In this document: positions 43,869-53,091 of the stretch, piece by piece | Position numbering within the stretch: position 1 is the stretch's first letter | Layout of the letters: every line of letters begins with the position of its first letter | Assembly: GCF_001013905.1 (NCBI RefSeq) | Contig: NZ_LN831790.1 | Coordinates: 2,928,001 to 2,992,000 of the forward strand | DNA: 64,000 nt | Reading direction: 5' to 3' | From: Streptomyces leeuwenhoekii | Lineage (GTDB): Bacteria; Actinomycetota; Actinomycetes; Streptomycetales; Streptomycetaceae | Translations under genes and position numbers: made by a program | The notes under the pieces: model-generated | Database searches by the model: none | Told to the model about the DNA's origin: nothing | The model's input: the letters and a program-made list of their open reading frames with translations, nothing else

Positions 43869-44522
43869 ATGACCCCGCAGGCCCCCACCCCCGCCTATCG
43901 CAGGCTCAGCGTCGAGGAGCGCCGCAGTCAGCTCCTCGACGCCGCGCTCTCCCTCTTCGCCCACCGGCCGCCCGAGGAGATCTCGCTGGACGACGTGGCG
44001 GAGCGGGCGGGGGTCTCGCGGCCCCTGGTCTACCGGTACTTCCCCGGCGGCAAGCAGCAGCTCTACGAGGCCGCCCTGCGCTCGGCCGCCGACGAGCTGC
44101 GGCTCTGCTTCGACGAGCCCCGCGAGGGACCGCTGCTGGCCCGGCTCTCCCGCGCCCTCGACCGCTACCTGGCCTTCGTCGGCCAGCACGACGCCGGCTT
44201 CAGCGCCCTGCTGCGCGGCGGCAGCGTCGCCGAGACCTCACGGACCTCGGCCATCGTGGACGGGGTGCGCCGGGCCGCCGCCGAGCACATCATGAGCCAC
44301 CTGGGCGTCGCCGACCCCGGCCCCCGGCTGCGGATGACCGTACGGATGTGGATCACGGCGGTGGAGGCCGCCTCCCTCATCTGGCTGGACGAGGGCAAGC
44401 AGCCGCCCGCCGAGGAGCTGCGGGACTGGCTGGTGGAGCAGTTCGCGGCCACGCTGTCGGTCACCGCGCGGCGCGACCCGCAGACGGACGCCCTGGTGCA
44501 GGCGCTCGCGGCGGACGCCTGA
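43869..44522 (+). CDS. TetR-family regulator
   Basis: 217 residues. N-terminal HTH: RRSQLLDAALSLFAHRPPEE, ISLDDVAERAGVSRPLVYRY, then FPGGKQQLYEAAL. The C-terminal ligand domain is helical (MTVRMWITAVEAASLIWLDE). Likely represses the upstream diiron oxygenase and itself; the ligand is unknown. Confidence 0.9.
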   Translation: MTPQAPTPAYRRLSVEERRSQLLDAALSLFAHRPPEEISLDDVAERAGVSRPLVYRYFPGGKQQLYEAALRSAADELRLCFDEPREGPLLARLSRALDRYLAFVGQHDAGFSALLRGGSVAETSRTSAIVDGVRRAAAEHIMSHLGVADPGPRLRMTVRMWITAVEAASLIWLDEGKQPPAEELRDWLVEQFAATLSVTARRDPQTDALVQALAADA

Positions 44523-44568
44523 GTCGCACCTGGCCGGGCGGCGGCGGCCGATACCCGACACTGGTGCC

Positions 44569-44865
44569 GTGAAGAGCGAAGACACCCCCTTCGAGGGCGG
44601 GCCCATGGACGGCCGGGTGCTGCCCGTGCTGGTGGGGATGACCGGCCATCCGCCGAAGACCTACCGCATCCCGGTGCCGGACCCGCACGGCGGAGCGCCC
44701 ACGGTGCTCGTCTACCGGCGGGTGCCCCGGGAGGAGGGCCGGACCGGGTTCGCCCGCTGGAAGTACCGGTACGACCCGGAGGGCCGGGCGGGCTCCCGGC
44801 GACGGTGGCCGTGGTCGAAGCCGGACGCCACGCCGCGCGGCAAGCCGGACGACGCCGACGGGTGA
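44569..44865 (+). CDS. Small conserved hypothetical protein (98 aa)
   Basis: GTG 44,569. It opens EDTPFEGGPMDGRVLPVLVG and includes TYRIPVPDPHGGAPTVLVYR, then a basic C-terminus. It looks like a compact beta-rich domain seen in Streptomyces genomes. No function known. Confidence 0.65.
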   Translation: MKSEDTPFEGGPMDGRVLPVLVGMTGHPPKTYRIPVPDPHGGAPTVLVYRRVPREEGRTGFARWKYRYDPEGRAGSRRRWPWSKPDATPRGKPDDADG

Positions 44866-44968
44866 CGCCGTTGCGCCGAACCGCGCACACTCGGCGCGCG
44901 CGCCCGCGGCGGCCGTCCGATGCTCGCGGTGCGGAGCGGACCGGCCGCCCCGCACCGGAGGTGATGGC

Positions 44969-46126
44969 GTGTCAGGAAACGTTCTGCGTCTAGTCTGCAC
45001 CGCGGCGGTGGCCGCCGGGATCGTTCTCGCACCACCCGCGCCCGCTCCCGCCTCGGCCGACCCCGCGCCCGGAACGCGTTCCGTCGCCGCGCTGCTGACG
45101 GACCTTCAGCGGCTGTACCGGGAGGCCGAGAAGGCCACCGAGCTCTACAACGCGACCGAGGAGAGGCTGAAGAGGCAGCGCGCGGAGGTCCGGCGGCTGG
45201 ACGCCGCGCTGGCCCGGACCCGGCTGTCCCTGCACGAGCGCCGGGAGGCGGCGGGGCTGCTGGCCCGCCGGCAGTACCAGGGCCACACCGACCTGTCCCC
45301 CTATCTGCGGCTGCTGCTGGCCCGCGACCCGCAGCACGCCGTCGACCAGGGGCAGGTGATCGGGCGGCTGGCGCGGGAGCGGGCCGAGGCCGTGGCGCGG
45401 CTGACCGGCAGCGAGCGCGAGGCCGGTGAGCTGGCCCGCCGGGCCCGCAAGGCCCTCGACGACCGGCTGGCCCTCGCCGAGCGGCGCAAGAAGGAGCGCG
45501 ACGAGGTACGGCGGCGGTTGCGGGACGTCGAGAAGCTGCTCGCCTCCCTCAGCGCCCGGCAGCTCGCCGCCCTCGCCGAGCTGGAGCAGCGGGGGATCGC
45601 CCGGGCGCAGGAGCGGTTCCTGGCCTCCGGGGTGCTCGGCGACGACGCCAAGCCGTCCGCGGCGGGCGACCGCGCGGTGCGCTTCGCGGTGGAGCAGCTC
45701 GGGAAGCCGTACGTGTGGGGAGCCGAAGGGCCGGACGCCTACGACTGCTCGGGGCTGACCTCCCGGGCCTGGGCGCGGGCCGGTACGGCGATCCCGCGCA
45801 CCAGCCAGGAGCAGTGGGCGCGGCTGGAGCGGATCGAGCTCGGCGAGCTGCGCCCCGGCGATCTGGTCGTCTACTTCCCCGAGGCCACCCATGTGGCGCT
45901 CTACCTCGGCGACGGGATGGTGGTGCAGGCGCCGCGCCCCGGGGCCCGCGTGAAGGTGTCGCCCATCGCGGCCAACCCGGTCCTGGGCGCGGTCCGGCCC
46001 GACCCCGGCGGGGAGCCCGTGCGGCGGTACACGCCGCCGAGGCTCCCCGCGGGGGCGGCCGAGGGGTCCCACCAGGGGTACGCGGCCCGTTACGCGCCCG
46101 CGGCCCCCGAGACCTCCATCAGGTAG
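44969..46126 (+). CDS. Secreted NlpC/P60 peptidoglycan hydrolase
   Basis: GTG 44,969 behind GGAGGTGATG; 385 residues. Signal peptide (LVCTAAVAAGIVLAPPAPAP), then ~200 residues of coiled coil (ATEERLKRQRAEVRRLDAAL ... RRRLRDVEKLLASLSARQ), then the C-terminal NlpC/P60 domain: catalytic Cys in AYDCSGLTSRAW, His in EATHVALYLGDGM, and GKPYVWGAEGPD. It should cut D-Glu-DAP-type bonds in the wall; the coiled coil resembles RipA/FtsEX-controlled hydrolases. The 3' end overlaps the convergent flavoprotein gene by 37 bp. Confidence 0.9.
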   Translation: MSGNVLRLVCTAAVAAGIVLAPPAPAPASADPAPGTRSVAALLTDLQRLYREAEKATELYNATEERLKRQRAEVRRLDAALARTRLSLHERREAAGLLARRQYQGHTDLSPYLRLLLARDPQHAVDQGQVIGRLARERAEAVARLTGSEREAGELARRARKALDDRLALAERRKKERDEVRRRLRDVEKLLASLSARQLAALAELEQRGIARAQERFLASGVLGDDAKPSAAGDRAVRFAVEQLGKPYVWGAEGPDAYDCSGLTSRAWARAGTAIPRTSQEQWARLERIELGELRPGDLVVYFPEATHVALYLGDGMVVQAPRPGARVKVSPIAANPVLGAVRPDPGGEPVRRYTPPRLPAGAAEGSHQGYAARYAPAAPETSIR

Positions 46127-47352
46127 CCCTCGGTCTTCTGCGGGTCGTAGAAGAAGTTCTCGAAGTCGGCCGGGTTGTTGAAGCCGTTGGCGAAGCGGTC
46201 CGCGACGGGCTGGAGCTGGCCGGCGGCGCCGATCAGGTTCAGGACGTGCTCCGGCGGCGGGGCGAGCATGGTGTTCGTCCACTTGGTGACGTGCTGGGCC
46301 GTCTCCCAGTAGCGGTCGAAGGTCTGCTGCATCCACTCCCCGTCGAACGGCTTGTCGCCGTGCTCCAGGATCGAGGCGAGGTAGGCGGCGGCGCACTTGG
46401 ACGCCGAGTTGGAGCCCTGGCCGGTGATCGGGTCGTTGGCCACGACCACGTCGGCGACGCCCAGGACCAGCCCGCCGCCGGGCAGCCGGCCGATCGGCTT
46501 GCGGACGGTGGGGGCGTAGCGGCCGGCGAGGGTGCCGCCGGCGTCGGTCAGTTCGACCTTGGTGGCCCGCGCGTACTCCCAGGGGACGTACCGCTCCATG
46601 AGTTCCAGGGTCAGGGAGAGGTGCTCCGCCGGGTCCTTGACGTCCTTGAAGACGTCGAGCGGGCCGCCGGGTATGCCCTCCCAGAACAGGATGTCGGCCC
46701 GGCCGGAGAGGGTGTAGGTCGGCATGATGAACAGCTCGCCGACGCCGGGCACCAGGTTGCAGCGGACCGCGTCGAAGTCCGGGTGCTCCGGGCGCGGGGC
46801 CATGCCGTGGACGTACGCCACCGCCAGGGCGCGCTGCGGCTCGCTGTAGGGGGAGCGCTCGGGGTCGCGGGCGAACATCTGCACCAGCTCGCCCTTGCCG
46901 GCCGAGACCAGGACGAGGTCGTAGGCGCGGGAGAAGTAGTCCAGGTCGCCGACGGCGGCGCCGTGGATGACGAGCTGGCCGCCGCGCTGGGCGAACGTCT
47001 CCATCCAGCCGGCCATCTTCACCCGCTGGTCGACGGACTGGGCGTAGCCGTCGAGCTTGCCCACCCAGTCGATCGCGCGGGCGGCGGGGCCCTCCGCCCA
47101 GGAGCCGGGGGCGGCGACCGAGACACCGAGTCCTTCGATCTTCGGGGCCTGGGACTCCCAGAAGTTCAGCTTCAGGTCGCGCTCGTGCTGGAGGGCGGTG
47201 TGGAACATGCACTGCGTCGACATGACCCGGCCGGTGCGGATCTCGTCCGCGGTCCGGTTGGACATCAGGGTGACCTCGTACCCGTGCGACTGGAGGCCGA
47301 GGGCGAGCTGGAGACCGGACTGGCCGGCTCCGACGACGAGTATCTTCCGCAT
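46090..47352 (-). CDS. Styrene/indole monooxygenase-like flavoprotein
   Basis: 420 residues. The N-terminal Rossmann site KILVVGAGQSGLQLALGLQ binds FAD. MSNRTADEIRTGRVMSTQCM and the middle substrate region match StyA-type monooxygenases, which epoxidise styrene or indole using FADH2 from a separate reductase. GLVLGVADVVVANDPITGQG is the second FAD contact. No reductase gene is adjacent. It starts 53 bp after cvnD on the same strand, so it is probably the terminal gene of the conservon operon, in the place P450 genes occupy in some other conservons. Confidence 0.8.
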   Translation of the reverse strand: MRKILVVGAGQSGLQLALGLQSHGYEVTLMSNRTADEIRTGRVMSTQCMFHTALQHERDLKLNFWESQAPKIEGLGVSVAAPGSWAEGPAARAIDWVGKLDGYAQSVDQRVKMAGWMETFAQRGGQLVIHGAAVGDLDYFSRAYDLVLVSAGKGELVQMFARDPERSPYSEPQRALAVAYVHGMAPRPEHPDFDAVRCNLVPGVGELFIMPTYTLSGRADILFWEGIPGGPLDVFKDVKDPAEHLSLTLELMERYVPWEYARATKVELTDAGGTLAGRYAPTVRKPIGRLPGGGLVLGVADVVVANDPITGQGSNSASKCAAAYLASILEHGDKPFDGEWMQQTFDRYWETAQHVTKWTNTMLAPPPEHVLNLIGAAGQLQPVADRFANGFNNPADFENFFYDPQKTEGYLMEVSGAAGA

Positions 47353-47405
47353 GCGGGGTGTCTCCTAGGGGGACGGAGGGTGGATCTGCTCGGGAGGGCC
47401 CGGGA

Positions 47406-48047
47406 CTACTCGGGGGTCTCCTCGAGGGCGTGGCCGACGAGGGCCAGGAGGGTCTCGATCACCGAGATGCGGCGCCGCGCGTCCATGATCAGTACGGGTA
47501 CGTGGCGCGGGATCGTCAGCGCCTCCCGTACGTCCTCCGGCTCGAACATCTGGCTGCCGTCGAAGTGGTTCACCGCCACGACGTACGGCAGGCCGCAGCT
47601 CTCGAAGTAGTCCAGCGCCGGGAAGCAGTCCTTCAGACGGCGGGTGTCGGCCATGACGACGGCGCCGATCGCGCCGCGCACCAGGTCGTCCCACATGAAC
47701 CAGAACCGCTGCTGGCCCGGCGTGCCGAACAGGTACAGCACCAGGTCGTCGTCGAGCGTGATGCGGCCGAAGTCCATGGCCACCGTGGTGGTGACCTTGT
47801 CCGGCGTGGCGGTCAGGTCGTCGTGGTCCTCGCTCGCCTCGGTCATCAGCGCCTCGGTCTGCAAAGGCGTGATCTCCGAGACGGAGGTGACGAGCGTGGT
47901 CTTGCCGACACCGAAGCCGCCCGCCACCACGATCTTCGTGGCGATCGGGGCGCGGGTGCGGTCCGTCTGCCAGGGCTGCGACGGCTCGTCGTGCTCGACG
48001 AGTGGGGAGACGCCGAAGGCGGCGGCGTCAGAGACGGCGGAGTCCAC
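47406..48047 (-). CDS. cvnD: Conservon GTPase-like protein CvnD
   Basis: 213 residues from GTG 48,047. G1 VVAGGFGVGKTTLVTSVSEI, G3-like LYLFGTPGQQRFWFMWDDL, G4-like VAVNHFDG. CvnD proteins are small Ras-like GTP-binding proteins that sit at the membrane in a complex with CvnA, B and C, compared to a eukaryotic GPCR-like relay. The start overlaps cvnC by 20 bp. Confidence 0.93.
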   Translation of the reverse strand: MDSAVSDAAAFGVSPLVEHDEPSQPWQTDRTRAPIATKIVVAGGFGVGKTTLVTSVSEITPLQTEALMTEASEDHDDLTATPDKVTTTVAMDFGRITLDDDLVLYLFGTPGQQRFWFMWDDLVRGAIGAVVMADTRRLKDCFPALDYFESCGLPYVVAVNHFDGSQMFEPEDVREALTIPRHVPVLIMDARRRISVIETLLALVGHALEETPE

Positions 48048-48453
48048 TCAGCACCCTTTCCAGCAGCACACGGTTCGGGCGGCCCGTCCCGTGGCCGGTT
48101 CCGGTTCCGTACACACGGATCTTTCCCTGGTCCGCGAGATCGCTGAGGAGCACGCGGACCACGCCGAGCGGCATCTTCAGCAGCGCGGCGATCTCGGCCA
48201 CCGTACGCATACGGCGGCACAGTTCGACGATGGCCCGCATCTCCGGCATCACGCGGGTGGTGAGCGAACCGTTCGTCAGTTCCTTGCGCTCGTCGGCCGC
48301 TTCGAGGGCGGCCGTGGTCCCCACGAACGTCTCCACGAGCAGGACGTGGCCGAAACGGGTCCGGCCGCCGGTGAGCGAGTAGGGACGTACACGGGCGGGT
48401 TTGCGGTCGGCGCCGCGCACCGGAAGCTGCTGCTTCTTCTGCACGCTGCTCAT
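48028..48453 (-). CDS. cvnC: Conservon protein CvnC (DUF742)
   Basis: 141 residues. DUF742 signature: RVRPYSLTGGRTRFGHVLLV, MRTVAEIAALLKMPLGVVRV, LLSDLADQGKIRVY, an HTH-like fold. ATGA overlap with cvnB. Links the kinase and GTPase parts of the conservon. Confidence 0.92.
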   Translation of the reverse strand: MSSVQKKQQLPVRGADRKPARVRPYSLTGGRTRFGHVLLVETFVGTTAALEAADERKELTNGSLTTRVMPEMRAIVELCRRMRTVAEIAALLKMPLGVVRVLLSDLADQGKIRVYGTGTGHGTGRPNRVLLERVLSGLRRL

Positions 48454-48953
48454 CGGGCACTCCCCATCGACTCGGACTCCAGGGACTTGCGGAGCTCGCT
48501 GCGGAGTTCGGGCGTCAGGACGTGGCCGGCCCGGCCGACGAACAGCGCCATGTGGTACGCGACGACGCTCATGTCGCAGTCCGCGGAGCCGTGGACGCCG
48601 AGCAGCGAACCGTCGCTGATCGACATCACGAACAGGCTGCCCTCGTCCATGGCCACCATGGTGTGCTTGACCCCGCCGTAGTCCATCAGCCGGGCGGCGC
48701 CGACGGTCAGGCTGCCGATGCCGGAGACGATGGTGGCGAGGTCGGCGGAGGAGCCGCGCGGACCGGTGCGCCGCTCCCCCTGTGCCTGGCGGGCCGCGTT
48801 CTGCTGGCCGGGGTCGGACGAGAGCAGCAGCAGGCCGTCGGAGGAGACCACCGCCACCGAGAGGATGCCGGGCACCTCCTCGACGAGATTGGTCAGCAGC
48901 CAGTGGAGATTGCGGGCTTCACTGCTCAGTCCGAAGGTACTGGGCGCGGTCAA
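48450..48953 (-). CDS. cvnB: Conservon roadblock/LC7 protein CvnB
   Basis: 167 residues from TTG 48,953, chosen because GAGGAGG lies seven bases upstream. Roadblock fold: NLHWLLTNLVEEVPGILSVA, VVSSDGLLLLSSDPGQ, SLTVGAARLMDYGGVKHTMV. Roadblock proteins act as GTPase-activating partners of CvnD-like GTPases. It overlaps cvnA by 4 bp. Confidence 0.93.
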   Translation of the reverse strand: MTAPSTFGLSSEARNLHWLLTNLVEEVPGILSVAVVSSDGLLLLSSDPGQQNAARQAQGERRTGPRGSSADLATIVSGIGSLTVGAARLMDYGGVKHTMVAMDEGSLFVMSISDGSLLGVHGSADCDMSVVAYHMALFVGRAGHVLTPELRSELRKSLESESMGSAR

Positions 48954-51862
48954 CTGGTTGCCTCCTCGACAGTGCCCCCCGTGGCTTCTTCGGATGTGGC
49001 TGGTCGAGCTGTTCCGGTGGTCGGTGCCTGGGTCTGGGTGGTCTGCTCCGCGATCTCCGCCTCGACGTCGCGCCGGCCGGCCTCCGCTCCGCGGTGGAAG
49101 CCGCCCAGACGGCGCCGCAGGGCCTCGGCGTCGACGGATCCCGCGCGCGGGCGCGGGGCCGAGCTGGGAGTGGTGATCTTCGGAGTCCGCTTGGGCAGGC
49201 CCTTGTCGGTGACGGGCTCGTCCTCTTCGTACGGCTCGTCGGCGACGCGGTCGTGCGCGGGTTCGGACTCGGCACCGGAGCCGGCGGGGGCGGGCCGCTC
49301 CGGGCCGGTGGCCGCGGGGTTCGGTTCCTGCGGGGCGCGCGCGGGCGCCGGGAGCAGGAGTTCCATGGTGGTCTCGGAGACGGTCTCCAGGGCCTCGGCG
49401 GGCTCCTGCGGGCGGGACTGCGCGGCCGGGCGCGGCGCGGCGTCCTCCTCGGGGGCGGCCGAGGGGCGCCGCTCGGGCACGTGGGGCTCCGGGGCGGTGG
49501 CCCGCGGCTCGGGCGCGGCGGTCTGCTCGGTGGTCTGCCCGGCCGCCTGCTGCGCGGCCCGCTCGGCGGCCTCGGAGCGGCGTACGGCCCGCTCCGCCAG
49601 CGACACCAGCAGGTCGTCGTCCTCCGAGCGGCCGTGCAGGACGTTGGAGTTGGCCTCGGCGGCGGCGCCCGGCAGGGAGACCGTCTGGGTGGCGTCGGCG
49701 GTGCGCTCCGGCACCGGCGGCTTGGGCGAGGCCGGCTCGGCGGCCAGCAGCGTGGTGGGCAGGACGACGACCGCGGCCACACCCCCCTGCTTCTGCTCCC
49801 GCAACTGCACCCGGGCGCCGTGCCGGTGGGCCAGGCGGGCCACGACGTACAGGCCGAGCCCGAGCCCGTCGTCGCCGTCCTGGTCGTAGGGGGCGTCCGG
49901 GTCGAAGTCGGTCAGGCGCGCGTTGAGCCGCTCCAGCCGCTCGGCGGTCATGCCGATGCCCTCGTCCTGGACGGAGAGCATGACCTCGCCGTTCTCCAGC
50001 AGCCAGCCGGAGACCTCGACGGGCACGTCGGGCGGGGAGAACGAGGTGGCGTTCTCCATGAGTTCGGCCAGCAGGTGGGAGAGGTCGTCGGCGGCGAATC
50101 CGGCGATGTGCGCGTGCGGCGGCAGCGCGGCGATGCGGACCCGCTCGTAGCGCTCGATCTCGCTGACCGCGGCGCGCACGACGTCGACGAGCGGGACCGG
50201 GCCGGCGGTCTGCTGGACGTGCTCGGTGCCGGCGAGGACCAGCAGGTTCTCGTTGTGCCGGCGCATGACCGTGGCGAAGTGGTCGAGCTTGAACAGGGTG
50301 GACAGGCGCTCCGGGTCCTGCTCGCGCTCCTCCAGGCCCTCGATCACGGCGAGCTGCCGCTCCACCAGGCCCAGGGTGCGCAGGGCGAGGCTGACGAAGG
50401 TGCCGCCGATGCTCTTGCGCAGGGTCTCCAGGCGGGCGGCGGACTCGGCCAGCTCGGCGCGCAGTTCCTCGCGCGCGTCGGCCATCTTCTGCCGCTGGCC
50501 GACCAGGTGCTTGCGGTCGGCCTCCAGCGTCGTGACGCGCTCGGCCAGCGCCGCGGCGTGCGCGTGCAGGGCGTTGACGGAGCGGACGACCTGGGCGAAC
50601 TCGTCGTTGCGGCCGGTGAAGGCGACGGGCTCCTGCGCGGCGGGGTTCTCCGCCTCGGCGAGCCGGGCCGAGCCGCGGCGCAGCACCGCCAGCGGCCGGG
50701 TGAGCGAGCGGGCCATGGCGGTGGCGATGCCGACGGCGAGCAGCATCAGGGCACCGAGGACGGCGACGCGGATCTCCAGCGCGGTGACGTCGTCGTCGCG
50801 CAGCCGCTCCAGGTCCTTGGTGCGGCGGTCGTACAGGGCGGCCTCCGCGCCGCGCATCGCGTCGACGCGGGCGGACAGCGCGGCGTCCAGCTTCTTGACG
50901 CTGGTGCCGAGGTCGTCGTCGGAGAGGGTGGGCCCGTCGGTGAGGGCGGCCAGGTACTTCTCGGCGGAGTTGACCTCGGGTCCGGTGACCGTGGAGTCGA
51001 AGCCGTCGCGGGCGGCCTTGGGCGCGGCCTCGCGGAAGGCGGCGAGGGCGGCGTCGGAGCGCACCCGGGCCTGCTGCGCGGCGGCGGCCAGCGCGTCGCG
51101 CTGCGCGGTGTCGGCGTCGGAGGAGGTGCCGGTGGTCGTGGGCAGGCCGGTCATCGGGTCGATGACGGTCTGGGTGCTGCGCGGTACGTCGAGGGCGGCG
51201 AGGAGCAGGCCGCGGGTGGCGGCGGCCTGCTGGACGGCGGAGTCCAGCTCGGCCAGGGCGTAGGCGCCGGCGCCCGCGCGGGGCGGCATCCGCTCGGCCA
51301 GCCGCTCGGCGAGCCGGTGCAGCTCGGTGATGACGGCGGAGTACGCCTGGTGCGCCTCGAGGGCGGTGCTCTTGCCGGTGAGCGCGGAGCGGCGCAGGGC
51401 GGCGATGCCGTCGAGGTCCTCGCGCAGCGAGGCGGGCGTGTCGGAGTCGGCGCGCAACTCCTCCACCTGCCGGTCCACGCGGGCGCTGTGCTGCTCCGAG
51501 GGCGCCTTGGCCCGGGGGCGGCCGGCGGCGATGTACGGGGTGACCTCGTCCCGCTCGTCGGCGAGGGAGTGGGCGAGCGCGAGGGCGTCCTCGGTCTGCT
51601 CGGCCAGCGTCACCAGTTCCTGGGTGTCGCTCAGTTGGCCGGAGGCGGCGACGACGGACGGCGCGCCCGCCCCGGCGATGGCGGCGGCCACCACCGCGAC
51701 GGCGACGATGAGGCGGTTGCGCACATGCGTCGGGCGGCCCTTGCCCACGGGCGCGCTCGGGGCGGCGGGGCCGGGGCTGCCGGGGGTCTGCTCCGCGTTC
51801 TGTGCGGGGGCCGTCTGCTTGCCTGTGCGACGAGGCCGCGTCTTCTGCACCGGTGCTCGCAT
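48950..51862 (-). CDS. cvnA: Conservon sensor kinase CvnA (nitrate-sensor-like)
   Basis: 970 residues. Membrane helix ~50-72 (IVAVAVVAAAIAGAGAPSVV), extracytoplasmic NIT-type helical sensor to ~370, second helix (AVLGALMLLAVGIATAMA), HAMP, then an ATPase domain with N-box LLAELMENATSFSPPDVP, VQDEGIGM and GLGLGLYVVARLAHRHG. No canonical H-box His-Glu-Leu-Arg is visible, as usual for CvnA. The last ~300 residues are disordered and Pro/Ala/Glu-rich. First gene of the cvnABCD-flavoprotein operon. Confidence 0.92.
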   Translation of the reverse strand: MRAPVQKTRPRRTGKQTAPAQNAEQTPGSPGPAAPSAPVGKGRPTHVRNRLIVAVAVVAAAIAGAGAPSVVAASGQLSDTQELVTLAEQTEDALALAHSLADERDEVTPYIAAGRPRAKAPSEQHSARVDRQVEELRADSDTPASLREDLDGIAALRRSALTGKSTALEAHQAYSAVITELHRLAERLAERMPPRAGAGAYALAELDSAVQQAAATRGLLLAALDVPRSTQTVIDPMTGLPTTTGTSSDADTAQRDALAAAAQQARVRSDAALAAFREAAPKAARDGFDSTVTGPEVNSAEKYLAALTDGPTLSDDDLGTSVKKLDAALSARVDAMRGAEAALYDRRTKDLERLRDDDVTALEIRVAVLGALMLLAVGIATAMARSLTRPLAVLRRGSARLAEAENPAAQEPVAFTGRNDEFAQVVRSVNALHAHAAALAERVTTLEADRKHLVGQRQKMADAREELRAELAESAARLETLRKSIGGTFVSLALRTLGLVERQLAVIEGLEEREQDPERLSTLFKLDHFATVMRRHNENLLVLAGTEHVQQTAGPVPLVDVVRAAVSEIERYERVRIAALPPHAHIAGFAADDLSHLLAELMENATSFSPPDVPVEVSGWLLENGEVMLSVQDEGIGMTAERLERLNARLTDFDPDAPYDQDGDDGLGLGLYVVARLAHRHGARVQLREQKQGGVAAVVVLPTTLLAAEPASPKPPVPERTADATQTVSLPGAAAEANSNVLHGRSEDDDLLVSLAERAVRRSEAAERAAQQAAGQTTEQTAAPEPRATAPEPHVPERRPSAAPEEDAAPRPAAQSRPQEPAEALETVSETTMELLLPAPARAPQEPNPAATGPERPAPAGSGAESEPAHDRVADEPYEEDEPVTDKGLPKRTPKITTPSSAPRPRAGSVDAEALRRRLGGFHRGAEAGRRDVEAEIAEQTTQTQAPTTGTARPATSEEATGGTVEEATS

Positions 51863-52262
51863 TCCTGAACTCGTGTACCCGTGGACCGGGGTGGCGCTCC
51901 GTCATTCGACCGGCCGGCGCGTACACCCTCCCCCAAGCTCTCGGCAGGAGCGGGGCGGCCCCCCAACCGGTCCCCGACCCTCCCAGTGCCGGTGGGCGCT
52001 GCACACGCATCGCCTGACCCGCCACCCGAAGGAGTGAACATCGGAGGGGAGTTGGGGAGCAAGTTTGTCCGGCGTATGCGCCGGGCCCGCGCGGGGCGCC
52101 GGTTGGACGTCCACGGCGGGCGGTGGCAATATTTGCCGCCACGCGTCGACGGAGCACCGCGTTCCACCCCAAAACCGGCACCTGACCTGCCCGTCCACGC
52201 CGTTCACGCAACCGTTGCGGGGCTTTTGCGGGCCGTGTGAAGGGCTCGTGCAGACTGACGTG
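51863..52262. other. Divergent promoter region, cvnA versus PP2C-like gene
   Basis: About 400 bp without a supported gene. It includes a run of C and CG-rich palindromic stretches; no consensus promoter could be called. Confidence 0.4.
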
Positions 52263-53048
52263 ATGCGCACCGAACTCTTCTCGCAGCCGGGCGATCCGGA
52301 CCGCCCCAACGAGGACTTCGCGAGTGTCGGACTACCGGCTTGCGGACAGGGCGGTTCGCTCGTGGTGCTGGACGGGGTGACGCCGCCGCGGGGCGACACC
52401 GGCTGTTCGCACACGGTGCCCTGGTTCACCGCGCGCCTCGGCGGCGCCCTGACCGAACTGACCGTTTCACTCCCGGATGTTCCTCTCGCCGACGCCCTGT
52501 CCCGCGCGATCGCGCGTACCGCCGAGACGCACGCCGCAACCTGTGACCTTTCTCACCCTCGAACACCTCAGGCGACGGTCGTCCTGGCGCGCTGGTCACC
52601 GGAGACGGTGGAGTATCTGGTGCTGTCCGACTCGGCGCTGCTGGCCGAGTCCCCCGACGGCACGGTCACGCCGCTCCTGGACGACCGGCTCTCCCGGCTG
52701 CCCCGCGCCGCCCTGGCCACGGACGCGCTCGTCGACGCCACCCTGCGCAACAGGGAGGGCGGCTTCTTCACGGCCGCCGCCGATCCGTCGGTGGCGGCGC
52801 GCGCGGTGACCGGTGTCCTGGCGCGCGGGGAGGTGACCGCCCTGGCCGCCCTGACCGACGGGGCGGCCCGCTGGGTGGAGAGGTTCCGGGAGGGCGACTG
52901 GGCGGACTGCTTCCGGCTGGTGCGCAAGGAGGGACCGCGGGCCCTGGTGGACCGGGTGCGGGAACTGGAGCGCGCGCGGGCCGCACAGGGCTTCGCGGGA
53001 CGGGGCAAGATCCACGACGACGCCACCGTGGTCTACGTGGAGCCGTGA
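52263..53048 (+). CDS. PP2C-like protein phosphatase
   Basis: 261 residues from ATG 52,263. PP2C acid motifs: RPNEDFASV, VVLDGVTPP, VLSDSALLAE, ALTDGAARW and the final KIHDDATVVYVE. It lacks the classic DGMGG box, so it is a divergent PP2C; metal-binding Asp residues remain. It likely dephosphorylates Ser/Thr. Divergent from the conservon, so a link is possible but not shown. Confidence 0.75.
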   Translation: MRTELFSQPGDPDRPNEDFASVGLPACGQGGSLVVLDGVTPPRGDTGCSHTVPWFTARLGGALTELTVSLPDVPLADALSRAIARTAETHAATCDLSHPRTPQATVVLARWSPETVEYLVLSDSALLAESPDGTVTPLLDDRLSRLPRAALATDALVDATLRNREGGFFTAAADPSVAARAVTGVLARGEVTALAALTDGAARWVERFREGDWADCFRLVRKEGPRALVDRVRELERARAAQGFAGRGKIHDDATVVYVEP

Positions 53049-53091
53049 CCGCCGCTTCCCGCGGGGGCCCGGCGTGGTCCGACGGGAGGCC

